IMG/VR virus record: IMGVR_UViG_3300023244_000011
Location: 1-20,750 of that record
Length of the DNA: 20,750 nucleotides
DNA from: a virus
Reading direction: 5' to 3' (one strand)
The notes under the pieces were generated by a model. It was not told where the DNA came from, did no database searches, and saw only the letters and a program-made list of their open reading frames with translations. The translations under genes were made by a program, and so were the position numbers. Below, piece after piece: positions 5,077 through 14,800 of this stretch. The first letter of the stretch is position 1. Each line of letters starts with the position of its first letter.

Positions 5077-5079
5077 TAG

Positions 5080-8000
5080 TTATTTGTTGTCATACTTGTA
5101 GTCATCAAGCATCTTCTCTGCTTCTTTTGAATTTAGCTTTTTCAATCTCTTTCCGGCTGCTCCACCATATAATTCGTTGTTGAAATAGTCTTCGTATTCT
5201 TTATTGTCAATGCGCTTTATGTTTAAAAAGAACATCTTGATATATTCTTCTGATATATTATACTTTCTAATCTCACCCTTATCAGGCCCTTTATTTGGTA
5301 TGCGTGGTGGTAATATCTTTGAGGCATAGGGAATGACATTGGTGATCGGATCAACAAAGTTCCTGAACATACCATAATCTTGAGAGTATGTCTTACGCTT
5401 CTTAGGATCAACTTGTATTCTCATAAGGTTCATATACGCTCCAAAAGGTATGTATCCAGCTACTTGCTCACCAATCAATGACGCCATAGGCCTGTACTTC
5501 TCGTAATCACTTCTTAATCCAATCAGTAATGCCGGAAGCTTTAGTGCTGGTCCAAGACTCAACATATCTGAGAACAATGCAGTAATATCAGATCTACCCA
5601 TAAGAATCTCTCTCATATACAGAACATCTCCAATGTATGGTTGATCGTAAGCTCTTACGAACAAAGATACCTCATCATCTCCATAGAATTTAATTCTTCC
5701 AGAAGTATCGAACTTCCAATCAATCCTTTTTAAGGAAAGGTCTTCAAGTTGTTTATCTCTAATTTCACCTGTATCATTAGCAACCTTAGTTGCAATAGCA
5801 AGAATAGTAGCACCGGCTAATGCTTTAGCTATGCGTGTTCTCATTTCAGACAATGATACCTTAGCTTTAAATCCTTTCTCCTCAAATCCAAAATTTTTAC
5901 CACCAAAGCTCTGAGAATGGTTCTTCTTCCCTACACCAAACAAAGCCAACGGACTGTGTTCAATGTAAAACCTTGCTTTATGATAAGCATAGTTAGGGAA
6001 TGGAACCATAGCCTTAGGAAGCATCTCTAAAAACTTTGGCTTGTTCCAATAGTCATAAGTGTATGAGTCAGCATTGTCAGAGATGGTCTGGAACATTTCT
6101 CTGAACATAGCCTCCATGTTCTCCTCTTTATACTGCTTATAAGGTGTGTTCTTTGAAATCTCACCACTCTTTTTCTTCCTTCTGAAATCTGTAATCATCT
6201 TTGTATTAAGGTCAGCTACAACAGAAGATCTCTTAAAGAAGAACTCAATAGCTCTAAAAGGCATCAAAGGATAATGGAAGATGGACTTCTTATTATATAA
6301 ATCAGAAACAAACACGCCACCTAATAACTCATCAGGTATAGCTCTCTGAACAGCAGGACTTAATGCTTTTAATAAAGCAGACAAGTCTTGGCCAACTGCA
6401 GTAAACCCACCACCTAGCATACCTTCATAGAAATGAACCATAGGTTTCATCATGTATTGCTCAAACCCCGAGACAAAGTTTCTGTTTGCAGTAGAAGGCT
6501 TAATAAGATAGTTTGTTGTTACTATCCTGCTAAACCCATTATAAGTATCCTTAAGTATCTCCGCTCCTCTTTGTGTTGCTTTGTTACCAAACATTAAAGG
6601 AGCTTTGTCATTAATATCAAACTCTTTATCAAGAATAGATGGGTACTGATACATAGACATATTCTCAACATCGATCCCATTAGCAGAAAACAACTCAGCT
6701 TTTGCTTCTGTGATTGCAGCAATCCTAGGATGGTTGATATTGATCTTTGTATATCCGTGCTTAACCTCACCATCAATAGGTTCTAAAACAATAGATAATA
6801 CGTTACCAATCATGTCATTGAGAAGGAATTCCTTAGTAAAGTCTTGTTGCTTGATAGTGTATGCCTTTTGAATATCAGTTTCTTCTAACCCTAACTCTGC
6901 TGATCTACCAGTCTTTCTATATCTACCACTTGCAGTATAGCTCTTAAATAGATTCTTAAGCTTAGACATAAATCGTTGCTCTGCAAGAACACCTGGTACA
7001 TATGTGTAGGCATCAGGGTGCATAGACTTAATGTTAAACTGATTGTGCATAACTTGAGTAGCGAATGCAGGAAGATCCACACCAAGAATAGTGTGCTCTA
7101 GCTCCTCATTAAGAGCAAAGTATTGTGCTATAATATCCTTTGTTTTAGGATCCTTAGCAATAAGCTTTGAATATCTGCTCTGAGTATTGTAAACTCTGTA
7201 TGTAGCATAGGTATTCTTTTTAACTTCTCTACCTATGATCCGGCCATCGCGTAGTTCTTCTCCAGGTTCATATGTAATATCTTTACCTTCACTCTTTGAT
7301 ACTGTGTAATCTCCAGCTGGTTGTAACGCACCAAACTCAACAATGCCATTCTCATCTACACCTTGGATACCTTTAAGCACAGCAAAGAGCTCTCTCTTGT
7401 CATTCTCACTTACCTTAAAGAAAATCTTCTTATTTCGTTTCTCTGTCAAAGAGTTAATAAGAGCAACTGCTCTCTCGTAATATCTAATCATTTCAAAAAT
7501 TTGTCTTCCCTTAATTGCACCAATACCAACTTGCCACCGTTCTTCTTTTGTTCCTACCCAATATTTCATAGCATCTGTAAAGCCATTAAGCTTAGCAAGT
7601 ATCGGTAGTTCAGGTTCTTCTGAAACAGCATCTGTTGGTGGTGCTTGATCAAATGTCTCTGCTGTCTGAACTGCCTTGCTGATCTTAGCATCTGTTATAG
7701 CTTGTTCCTCAGGTGTTATCACCGTACCATCAGGAGTTGTAAGGTTGTTCTTATTCAACTTTTTGCTTATGCTTACGCTCTCGATACCATCTGGATCCTC
7801 GATGCTTGAGAATGCTATTGGTCCTGTCTCCTCACCGCTAATCTCTGGTTCACTAAGCGCACTGCCAATGCCAGCTCTATTAGCTAGTGCTAACAGATCA
7901 TCGTACAGTGCCTGTTGCTTCTCTGTCAAAGGCTTGTTAGCTTTAATATTCTTAATAACAGCATCAATACCAGCAGTAGAGTATCCTTTATTAGAGAGAG

Positions 8001-9663
8001 GATCAGGAAATCCTCCAGAGATAATAGAATAGTTTCTGTCCTCATCCATAATACCTTGAGATGGTTCAAAGTAAGAAACAAGTTCTGCTGCTTCTACTGC
8101 CTTCTGAACATCTAATGGATCATATAGGCTGCTCACAGCTTCTGTACCTGCAGGATTAAATAATTCTTGCGCTTTAGAAGGGTTGGCCTTGTTCCAGATG
8201 TCGGTAAGCTTAGGAATAAATATTTTTTCTCTCCACTCTGCTTTTGGTAAGGTAGATCCGCTCAAACTTATATCTTCTCCTTTATCAATCATTTCTTGCT
8301 TGAATACTTCTAGCTTTTCCCTATCTACATTCTTTATAAACTCCTCAGCAGTCTTAAACTTCTTGGCTTGGGCTTGGGCTTCGAGGTTCTCCCCACCCTG
8401 TGCCTCAACAACACCTGGAAATTGGTCTGGTAGGAACGAAAGGTCTTCTGTGCCAGCAGGCTGCACACCTTGTGCCGGAGTTTCTGTGCCTGCAAGACTT
8501 TCTGTAACTACCTCTATCCCATCTGGAGTAACTTCTGGTGCAACTGTTTCAGTACCAGCAACCTCTGGAGCTTTGTTAGTAACAACATCTTGCTTTATCT
8601 GAATATCATCTACGATAGCAGCAAGAGCTAACTTCACAGCACTCTCAACATTCTCACCAATAAGCAACTTACCAGAGAATACCTTAGCAAAGTTTGCTGA
8701 TTGAGGAACAGTTATCTTTCCCTTAAGATGTTCAGGCATGTGCTTAAGGACTTGTTCTATGACTGGTGGCTTGATCGATCTATCTAAGCTACCCATTAAT
8801 GACAATACTTTTTTAGCATGAACCTTTGAGTACTTTGGATTCCTTGCCATAATCTTATTAAGGTCAAGAGCCTTTCTCCATCCCTCAGTATGCTGTTTCT
8901 TGAAAGCCCTAGTCACTTGCTTAGCATTAATAGCTTCAACAGCAACAGCAACAACAGAGTTCAACCCAATATTAAGCAGATCTCCCGCATCAATAACTCC
9001 ATCTTTCATTAACTCTTTAGCTGTTGTCCAAGCTCCTCTATATATTCCTTGACCAAGTAATCTAGGAACAGTCTTAGCCACTCCAGAAACAAGTCCAGAA
9101 CCTGCACCAAACGCTGTTTCTCCTGCTACCTTACCAATCATTCCTGCTGATGGTTTCTCTCCACTAATCATACTCGCAATCTGGTCTATAGCTTCTTTAC
9201 CACCCCATAAAGCACCTCTCTGTGCTGCTCTAGGGATAGCCTTAGCAAGAAATGGAAAAGCAGGAGTTGCTGTTGCTAGCTTAGATGTTAATGCCGGAGC
9301 AATTCCAGCAGTCATAGCACCAACGGCTGCATAGCCTGTAAGTTTACCTGCAATATTAGCAAATGGGTGAGCTTCTTCTAACCCAGGAGAGATAGAATCC
9401 TTTGGAGCAATAGGCAATACACCTTGAGCAAACGCACTCATACCTTGGAATGGTCGTTGGTTTCTCTTAAGAGCATATTGATTGTAAGCATCTTCTGATC
9501 TCTTTTGTTCTTCAGGAGTATATGGAGTAAATGGCTTCTTAGACTGACTTAATTGTGGTATATCCGATTGTACCTTATCAGGCAAGAAGGATGTGTCTTG
9601 TTTCTTATCTGGTAGAAATGATAAATCTTCTGCTTGATCTGGTAAAAAGGATAGGTCTGCCAT
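5080..9663 (-). CDS. Giant ejection / large polyvalent-type virion protein (1527 aa)
   Basis: This is the largest gene and the last of the late block. Residues 1-30 hold three tandem copies of a D-(L/T)-SFLPD-(Q/K) motif, and a fourth copy appears at 407-414 after an acidic Thr/Pro/Val-rich linker (about 360-406). Residues 101-200 are Gly/Ala-rich and hydrophobic, suited to membrane contact. The C-terminal half (about 700-1527) is mostly helical and resembles, from memory, the large polyvalent/ejection proteins of podoviruses. I see no lysozyme or transglycosylase motif. By position and size it matches T7 gp16-type proteins that enter the host with the DNA. The start directly follows the previous stop (TAAATG) with a weak AGGGA site, so it is probably coupled. 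Confidence 0.7.
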   Translation of the reverse strand: MADLSFLPDQAEDLSFLPDKKQDTSFLPDKVQSDIPQLSQSKKPFTPYTPEEQKRSEDAYNQYALKRNQRPFQGMSAFAQGVLPIAPKDSISPGLEEAHPFANIAGKLTGYAAVGAMTAGIAPALTSKLATATPAFPFLAKAIPRAAQRGALWGGKEAIDQIASMISGEKPSAGMIGKVAGETAFGAGSGLVSGVAKTVPRLLGQGIYRGAWTTAKELMKDGVIDAGDLLNIGLNSVVAVAVEAINAKQVTRAFKKQHTEGWRKALDLNKIMARNPKYSKVHAKKVLSLMGSLDRSIKPPVIEQVLKHMPEHLKGKITVPQSANFAKVFSGKLLIGENVESAVKLALAAIVDDIQIKQDVVTNKAPEVAGTETVAPEVTPDGIEVVTESLAGTETPAQGVQPAGTEDLSFLPDQFPGVVEAQGGENLEAQAQAKKFKTAEEFIKNVDREKLEVFKQEMIDKGEDISLSGSTLPKAEWREKIFIPKLTDIWNKANPSKAQELFNPAGTEAVSSLYDPLDVQKAVEAAELVSYFEPSQGIMDEDRNYSIISGGFPDPLSNKGYSTAGIDAVIKNIKANKPLTEKQQALYDDLLALANRAGIGSALSEPEISGEETGPIAFSSIEDPDGIESVSISKKLNKNNLTTPDGTVITPEEQAITDAKISKAVQTAETFDQAPPTDAVSEEPELPILAKLNGFTDAMKYWVGTKEERWQVGIGAIKGRQIFEMIRYYERAVALINSLTEKRNKKIFFKVSENDKRELFAVLKGIQGVDENGIVEFGALQPAGDYTVSKSEGKDITYEPGEELRDGRIIGREVKKNTYATYRVYNTQSRYSKLIAKDPKTKDIIAQYFALNEELEHTILGVDLPAFATQVMHNQFNIKSMHPDAYTYVPGVLAEQRFMSKLKNLFKSYTASGRYRKTGRSAELGLEETDIQKAYTIKQQDFTKEFLLNDMIGNVLSIVLEPIDGEVKHGYTKININHPRIAAITEAKAELFSANGIDVENMSMYQYPSILDKEFDINDKAPLMFGNKATQRGAEILKDTYNGFSRIVTTNYLIKPSTANRNFVSGFEQYMMKPMVHFYEGMLGGGFTAVGQDLSALLKALSPAVQRAIPDELLGGVFVSDLYNKKSIFHYPLMPFRAIEFFFKRSSVVADLNTKMITDFRRKKKSGEISKNTPYKQYKEENMEAMFREMFQTISDNADSYTYDYWNKPKFLEMLPKAMVPFPNYAYHKARFYIEHSPLALFGVGKKNHSQSFGGKNFGFEEKGFKAKVSLSEMRTRIAKALAGATILAIATKVANDTGEIRDKQLEDLSLKRIDWKFDTSGRIKFYGDDEVSLFVRAYDQPYIGDVLYMREILMGRSDITALFSDMLSLGPALKLPALLIGLRSDYEKYRPMASLIGEQVAGYIPFGAYMNLMRIQVDPKKRKTYSQDYGMFRNFVDPITNVIPYASKILPPRIPNKGPDKGEIRKYNISEEYIKMFFLNIKRIDNKEYEDYFNNELYGGAAGKRLKKLNSKEAEKMLDDYKYDNK

Positions 9664-10431
9664 TTATTTTACTTTCCCTTGTTTGATAACTGCTTTAATG
9701 TTAGCTTCTGTAACTGGAGCTCCATTATCTGTAAGCCATTTAGCTGCCTTTGTATCTATTGCTAGGTTCTTTTGTGGAATAACTTTAGAATTCTTTATTT
9801 TATTCTTTCCAGCAAAATCAAGAGCTGGATTGTTAAAGACATTGTTAAGGATTCCTCTACTTGGAGTCTTTATTCCACCTTCATCTGCTGCTGGATCAGA
9901 AGGTCGAATAGATTTCCCTAGCTGAGCGTTAAGTTCTCGTTCCCTTAAAGCTTGCCACTTTGCCATATCTTCTGATGTTCCACTAGCCATAAGCTTTGTT
10001 GCTTCAGGGCTGTTAAAAAGAAGCTTCTTGTTAACATCTCCCAAGACCTTATCATACTTAGCTTTATCAGTAGCTGCTTGAACATTAGGAGTCGTTTCTA
10101 AAAGACCACCCTTCATGCCTGCAAGTGTTCCAGTTATCTGAGCTTTCTTCTTAGTCCAATCAACTTCCTTAGGACGTTCCTTCAATCCCAGCTCCTTATA
10201 CCAAGTAGGAGTATTAGGACCCTCAGCAATAATACCTTTTTGTGCTAGAGTGCTAAGAAGATTAGCAACATATTTACTCTGTTGCTCTTGCTGATCTACT
10301 TCTTGTTCCTTCTTCCTAATATTCTCATTAGCCATATTGTTTGCAAAGCCTGCAAAACCTTGCATTGCTCCACCTAATATATTCTGCTGAGGAGCTTTTA
10401 TTGGTTGTCTCACTGATTTAATTTGTACCAT
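9664..10431 (-). CDS. Putative internal/ejection protein (255 aa)
   Basis: No domain is firmly recognised. The protein has a short hydrophobic Gly/Ala/Phe segment (residues 19-31), then a Glu/Gln-rich predicted coiled coil (35-55), and a basic C-terminus. It lies between a Met/Gln-rich small ejection-type protein and the giant late protein, the place of T7 gp15-like internal proteins. AAGGAGG lies about 6 nt before the ATG. The role as an ejection protein rests on gene order and composition, not on homology. Confidence 0.6.
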   Translation of the reverse strand: MVQIKSVRQPIKAPQQNILGGAMQGFAGFANNMANENIRKKEQEVDQQEQQSKYVANLLSTLAQKGIIAEGPNTPTWYKELGLKERPKEVDWTKKKAQITGTLAGMKGGLLETTPNVQAATDKAKYDKVLGDVNKKLLFNSPEATKLMASGTSEDMAKWQALRERELNAQLGKSIRPSDPAADEGGIKTPSRGILNNVFNNPALDFAGKNKIKNSKVIPQKNLAIDTKAAKWLTDNGAPVTEANIKAVIKQGKVK

Positions 10432-10442
10432 CTCACTCCTCC

Positions 10443-11162
10443 TTAATATCCCATTTTACTTGCTAAATCATTATTTGATCCTAGTGAACCTGTTAATTGA
10501 TACTGACTCTGAGGAATAACTGTATTCTGCATTGGTGTCTTCTGCTTATCAAACCACCCTGTATTCTGCATAGCATTAACCCAATCAACATTCTGTAACC
10601 CTGTATTCATACCTGGCTGAGCTGGTGTGCTCATATCAACAGTCCGCCCTGTATATGGTATCTCATTGCTACGAGGCATACCTTGCATAATGTTTGCAGA
10701 AGTTTTCTCATTACTCATTAGACCTGTCATCTTAAGACTATCAATGTAGTTCATAATCTGAGCATCTCTACCAGCATAATCTTGCATAGCTCTGCTTCCT
10801 TGAGCCATCATAGCCTTCGGACCAACACCACCCATAGATCCCATAGACATAGTGTTGTCCATAATAGAGCCACCTCTACGACCTTCTTGACCAAACATAG
10901 CTTCTTTACTCTGTTGTAACTGATACCTCTTAATCTTATTCAACATAATCTCTTGCCCAGGTGACAACCTACCCTGTTGAGCATTAAGAGCCATGTTCTG
11001 CCCCATCTGAGAGGTTAACTGCTGATTCTGTGCATCCCAAGGTGCTGGAGTCAACATAGGCATATCATAGCCCATAGACCCATCTTCCCCTTTACTCATC
11101 GCGCTACTTGCTGCTCCTGCTCCCACAGAAACAACAGCTCCTGCTATTGCTCCCCAAGACAT
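10443..11162 (-). CDS. Putative small ejection protein, Met/Gln/Gly-rich (239 aa)
   Basis: The N-terminus (residues 3-22) is Gly/Ala/Val-rich and hydrophobic, as in many podovirus internal proteins of the gp14 type. The rest is rich in Met, Gln, Gly and Ser with predicted helices around 65-90 and little else. GGAGG lies 7 nt before the ATG, and the start overlaps the 3' end of the cupin-like gene by 19 bp. Its composition and position before two larger ejection-type proteins support a role in forming the DNA-injection channel. The assignment is by context. Confidence 0.6.
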   Translation of the reverse strand: MSWGAIAGAVVSVGAGAASSAMSKGEDGSMGYDMPMLTPAPWDAQNQQLTSQMGQNMALNAQQGRLSPGQEIMLNKIKRYQLQQSKEAMFGQEGRRGGSIMDNTMSMGSMGGVGPKAMMAQGSRAMQDYAGRDAQIMNYIDSLKMTGLMSNEKTSANIMQGMPRSNEIPYTGRTVDMSTPAQPGMNTGLQNVDWVNAMQNTGWFDKQKTPMQNTVIPQSQYQLTGSLGSNNDLASKMGY

Positions 11163-11536
11163 AATGTGTCCTCCAATTCTGAATAGTCTTTAGCTATTAC
11201 CTGTTTCTCTATTTTTTTTAAATCTGTTTCTTGTGTAACGTGGACCGTTGTCCAGATCACTTCTGTATAAGTTCTAAGCACTCTTTTAGTTCCGGCCTTA
11301 GTCACTCCTTGATACGGAGCTTTAATCCTTTGCATTCCATTCTCAGTCATTACATCAACCTCGCCACTCATAACGAAATAAGGGTGTGTAACCTTGTGGA
11401 TCTTACTTGTCATAATAATGTCGGCCGGTATCTTTATCGTTCTCACATATGCACCATCAACAAACACATGATCTAAAGGAAAACAATCCTCACTCATAGC
11501 ACCTTCTACCTTACTAAGTTGCTTCTCAAAATCCAT
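11144..11536 (-). CDS. Cupin-like phage protein (130 aa)
   Basis: The sequence pattern is that of a single cupin barrel: FPLDHVFVDGAYVR (about 19-32), IPADIIM, then HKVTHPYFVMSGEVDV (46-61) with two His of cupin motif 1, and a second half ending in a W/H-containing strand (about 94-98). Such proteins occur among podovirus late genes, with no firm function known to me. The frame stays open to an ATG at 11653, but I chose 11536: GAGGAG sits 5 nt before it, the cupin fold starts there, and it removes a 95-bp overlap with the upstream gene. A metal-binding or structural role is possible; the catalytic residues look incomplete. Confidence 0.65.
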   Translation of the reverse strand: MDFEKQLSKVEGAMSEDCFPLDHVFVDGAYVRTIKIPADIIMTSKIHKVTHPYFVMSGEVDVMTENGMQRIKAPYQGVTKAGTKRVLRTYTEVIWTTVHVTQETDLKKIEKQVIAKDYSELEDTLCLGEQ

Positions 11537-11558
11537 AACAGCTCCTCGAAATTGCTCT

Positions 11559-11810
11559 TTATGTAAGCGTGATATATCCAAGGTTCTTTTTTGCTGTAAT
11601 GACGTAGATTCTTTTTGTTCCATCGTCAACTCCTGCGACTGCTGCACTGTCATAGATAACCACCTGCCCTTCCGAAACTGTACTAGCTGTTGGTAAAATT
11701 GATGTATGTTTAACCGATAAAGCTTGAGTCCTTATGCCATCTATTATGCTATTCAATACTGGCAACTGTGTGTTTTCCATACTTGTCATGTTTGCATTTT
11801 TGTCTATCAT
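11559..11810 (-). CDS. Small virion-region protein (83 aa)
   Basis: Unknown function, but the C-terminal half (SILPTASTVSEGQVVIYDS, then RIYVITAKKNLGYITLT) is a beta-strand pattern that I recognise as recurring in small phage late proteins, perhaps a fibre-tip or attachment peptide. The ATG overlaps the stop of the nozzle-like gene (TAATG) and has only a weak GGGA site, so translation is probably coupled. Internal ATGs at 11789 and 11780 lack better ribosome sites. Confidence 0.6.
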   Translation of the reverse strand: MIDKNANMTSMENTQLPVLNSIIDGIRTQALSVKHTSILPTASTVSEGQVVIYDSAAVAGVDDGTKRIYVITAKKNLGYITLT

Positions 11811-14800
11811 TAGATAATTATCCCGTACGGAGAGAAAATACCCTTAATCTCCGATATTCTAAACTCATTTAAGTCGTTCTTTGATATTGTAAAATCAATC
11901 TCTTTACCCATAGCATCATCTTGGAAATAACTATCCCAATACTTAGGGTAAGTATCTAAAGGAACTACAAATTCATCATTCGAATTCTCTGTTTCCCAAG
12001 ACACAGTAAACGATCCTGTTTCTCCGGCATGCTTTGTTATGATCTTCTTAAATACTTTATCAAGGGAAGGCTCGTCAAAGTTTCTAAGTCCTATCCCATA
12101 TTCAAAGTTAACGGAAGTCTCCGCGACTGTTACACCTGCATGATACTCATATTTTACCACATAGCCATCAGTAAAGTAAACTTTTGGTATTGTTGAGGTA
12201 GTATCTGTTGCCGTAAAGGTCAACTTGTACTGAAACCAAACATTAGCTGTTGAAGTTATCGTGCTTCCGTTAGAGTCCGTTACTCCTACACTCCAAGAGG
12301 CAGATTCACAAGCAGTCTGAGTAGCTCCTGATCTTGTATAAAACACAACATCATCAGATCCAGAGATTGATTCATTCCAATATAGCTTCAAAAGTGTATC
12401 AGCATTGATGTTCTGAGAAAGAGATGTCCAAGTTCCAGTCGTATAAGAAGATGATTCTATCGCATCATTGTAAGATTTCATCTTTCCTAATATCTTCTTT
12501 ACTAACCTAAAAGTAACAGAAGGAGGAGTTTCAAGATCTGAATTAGCACTTGCTATCACAGCCTCATGAGTATGAGGATCAGCATAGCCACCAGCGTGGT
12601 AACCTCCATTACCCCAAGAAGAACTACCCGTGCTTGTTGTAAACGTTCCACCTGTGTGAGTATGTGACTCATTAGCTTCATCTCCTGTGGCTGGTTCATC
12701 TCCACCTATCTTTAAGTACCTATCATCATAAGTTGAAACTTCTTCCCACCCACTACGATTAACAACGGGTTCATAAGTAATAACCCTTGCCGTAGCACTT
12801 CCAGAAGAAGTAACATTTTCAGCAGAAGAAAGAGTAAGCTCAAGAACAGGAGCAGAGACATCCATATCTGTTCCATCTCCAGAAGTAGATACATAATTAG
12901 GAGCATATAAAGCATAGCAATATTTCTCTACGCCATCCCAAGTGCTAGTCTCTCCAACTTTCTTAATAAAAGTAAGAGCAACATAATCAACTTCCCAAGT
13001 GTCATTTGTTTCTGTACTCAATGCACCTGTGATTGTATGAGTATGGCCATAACGTGGACCATTAGTACCACTATCAGATTCAGCAAGATTACCTGCTGCT
13101 GTTCCAGTAGGAATGCTAAAAGAATGACTATGTGACGAACTATCGCCAACACCTAAATCTGCAGTATCTTGAGATATATAATATCCAACGGAAGATAAAA
13201 CTTGATATCCTGTTGGTGCAGTAGCTTGATCCCACATAACAATAGCTCCATCAGGAAACTCTGTGTCCGTATTGCTTGAAGATTTAAACATCCTATATTT
13301 AATATTTCTAGGCAAAGGAGAAGATCCGTTACTTGTAGATGCTACCTCATGAGTATGAGCAGAAACACAATTAGCATTACCGTCACCATAATTAACATTA
13401 GATCCATACCACATAGGAATAGAGCTTGTTAGAACGTGAGTATGATCAGTTCCATCGCTAGAATCCCAAGCACCCATACCTAGTTTAATAATCTTATCTT
13501 CAAGGCCCGTGATCTCTGTCCATCCTGTTCCGGGAACTTGCGTGTCATTATCCCAAAAGATAACAATTCCATCAGGGATAGCATCTGGCGTTACAGAATC
13601 TCCTATTTCAAGATAAGGAGCATTTTCGGTACCACCAACAAACACATCAGAAGCTGTTCCGGCATTACACTCAACCTTTGTTCTTAATCGATAGGTGCTG
13701 TTCGTATCTCTCTCTTTTAAAACATATCCTTTAACAGAATCTCCGAAGTATAAATCTCCAACCTCATCATCTCCCGATCTAGCACCAAAGCAATTAGGAC
13801 CAGTGATTGTTGTACTTGTCCACAAGTCATAGGCTAAGGCTGTTCTCTTAAGATTGTAAACCATAAGCCTATTATGTATCTGAGCAGCAGACTCTTTATC
13901 TGTATACGCAGCATAAAAATTCTCATTATGTAAATATCCTACTGTATCGCTATATTTTGCTTCAAGAATATCTCCTGTGTCAAACTCATCAAACAAAGGT
14001 TGTGCACTAGCACCATCGAACACATACCAATGATCCCAACCTAAGAACACAACCCCATTAGGTGTCTGTGTGATAGACCATTGAGCCGGAGAACCCAACC
14101 AAGCGATTGGATCATCTGCATACCAAGTCTCAGGATCAGAACCAGATACGGCCGAAGTAACATGAACCTTTCGTATGGAGTTCTTTTTAATACAAATCAT
14201 AACCTCAAGCTGAATTGGGATCCCCATGATCTCATCACCATCATCAGGACTTATCTCCATATAATCTAAATTAGTTGTCTGCTGGATATAATGAGGTAAG
14301 TAAACATTCGAATAATATATCTTGCTTGGACTGCTAGGATCTCCTGCAATAAACAATCTTTCTCTATGCAACTTTAAAATAGATCCTTTAGGCATATCAT
14401 CTGTAACTGCTGGATAAGCAGTTGTTAAAGAAGCATCTGCTACGGTATCTGAATAAGTTGTAGTGGTATTGTCTGCTAGAGTAGCTACAAGCTTTAAAGA
14501 TGAACCATCTCCCTCAGTTCGATAGATCTTCCTATTAGTTGTGCCTGTAGGCCCTAGAGGTATCTCTGTGAGCTCTATCGTCTTCTTAGAGGCATCAGTA
14601 GTCACCGTATTGCTAAAAGCCCCATTAACGACAGCATCAGCATCTAAAGTGATAGAATAGTAATAATCCTTGCTTGCTTCAAGACTTCCTCCTGCAGCCC
14701 CCAAGACGGCCTTACAGCCACCCAGTTCCCACGTTACATTATTTGTAGTGTCACCATCCCAAGTCCATGGATTGTCATACCCATTAGAGCAAATTAAAAG

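Noticed and set aside
7676-8602. Two plus-strand open frames (118 and 139 codons) inside the giant late gene
   Set aside because: They lie opposite a continuous 1527-codon gene with clear protein features, have Ser/Leu-rich low-information translations and no suitable ribosome site.
11537-11653. Upstream extension of the cupin-like gene to an ATG at 11653
   Set aside because: It would overlap the 83-aa gene by 95 bp, has a polar low-complexity translation, and the ATG at 11536 has a far better ribosome site.
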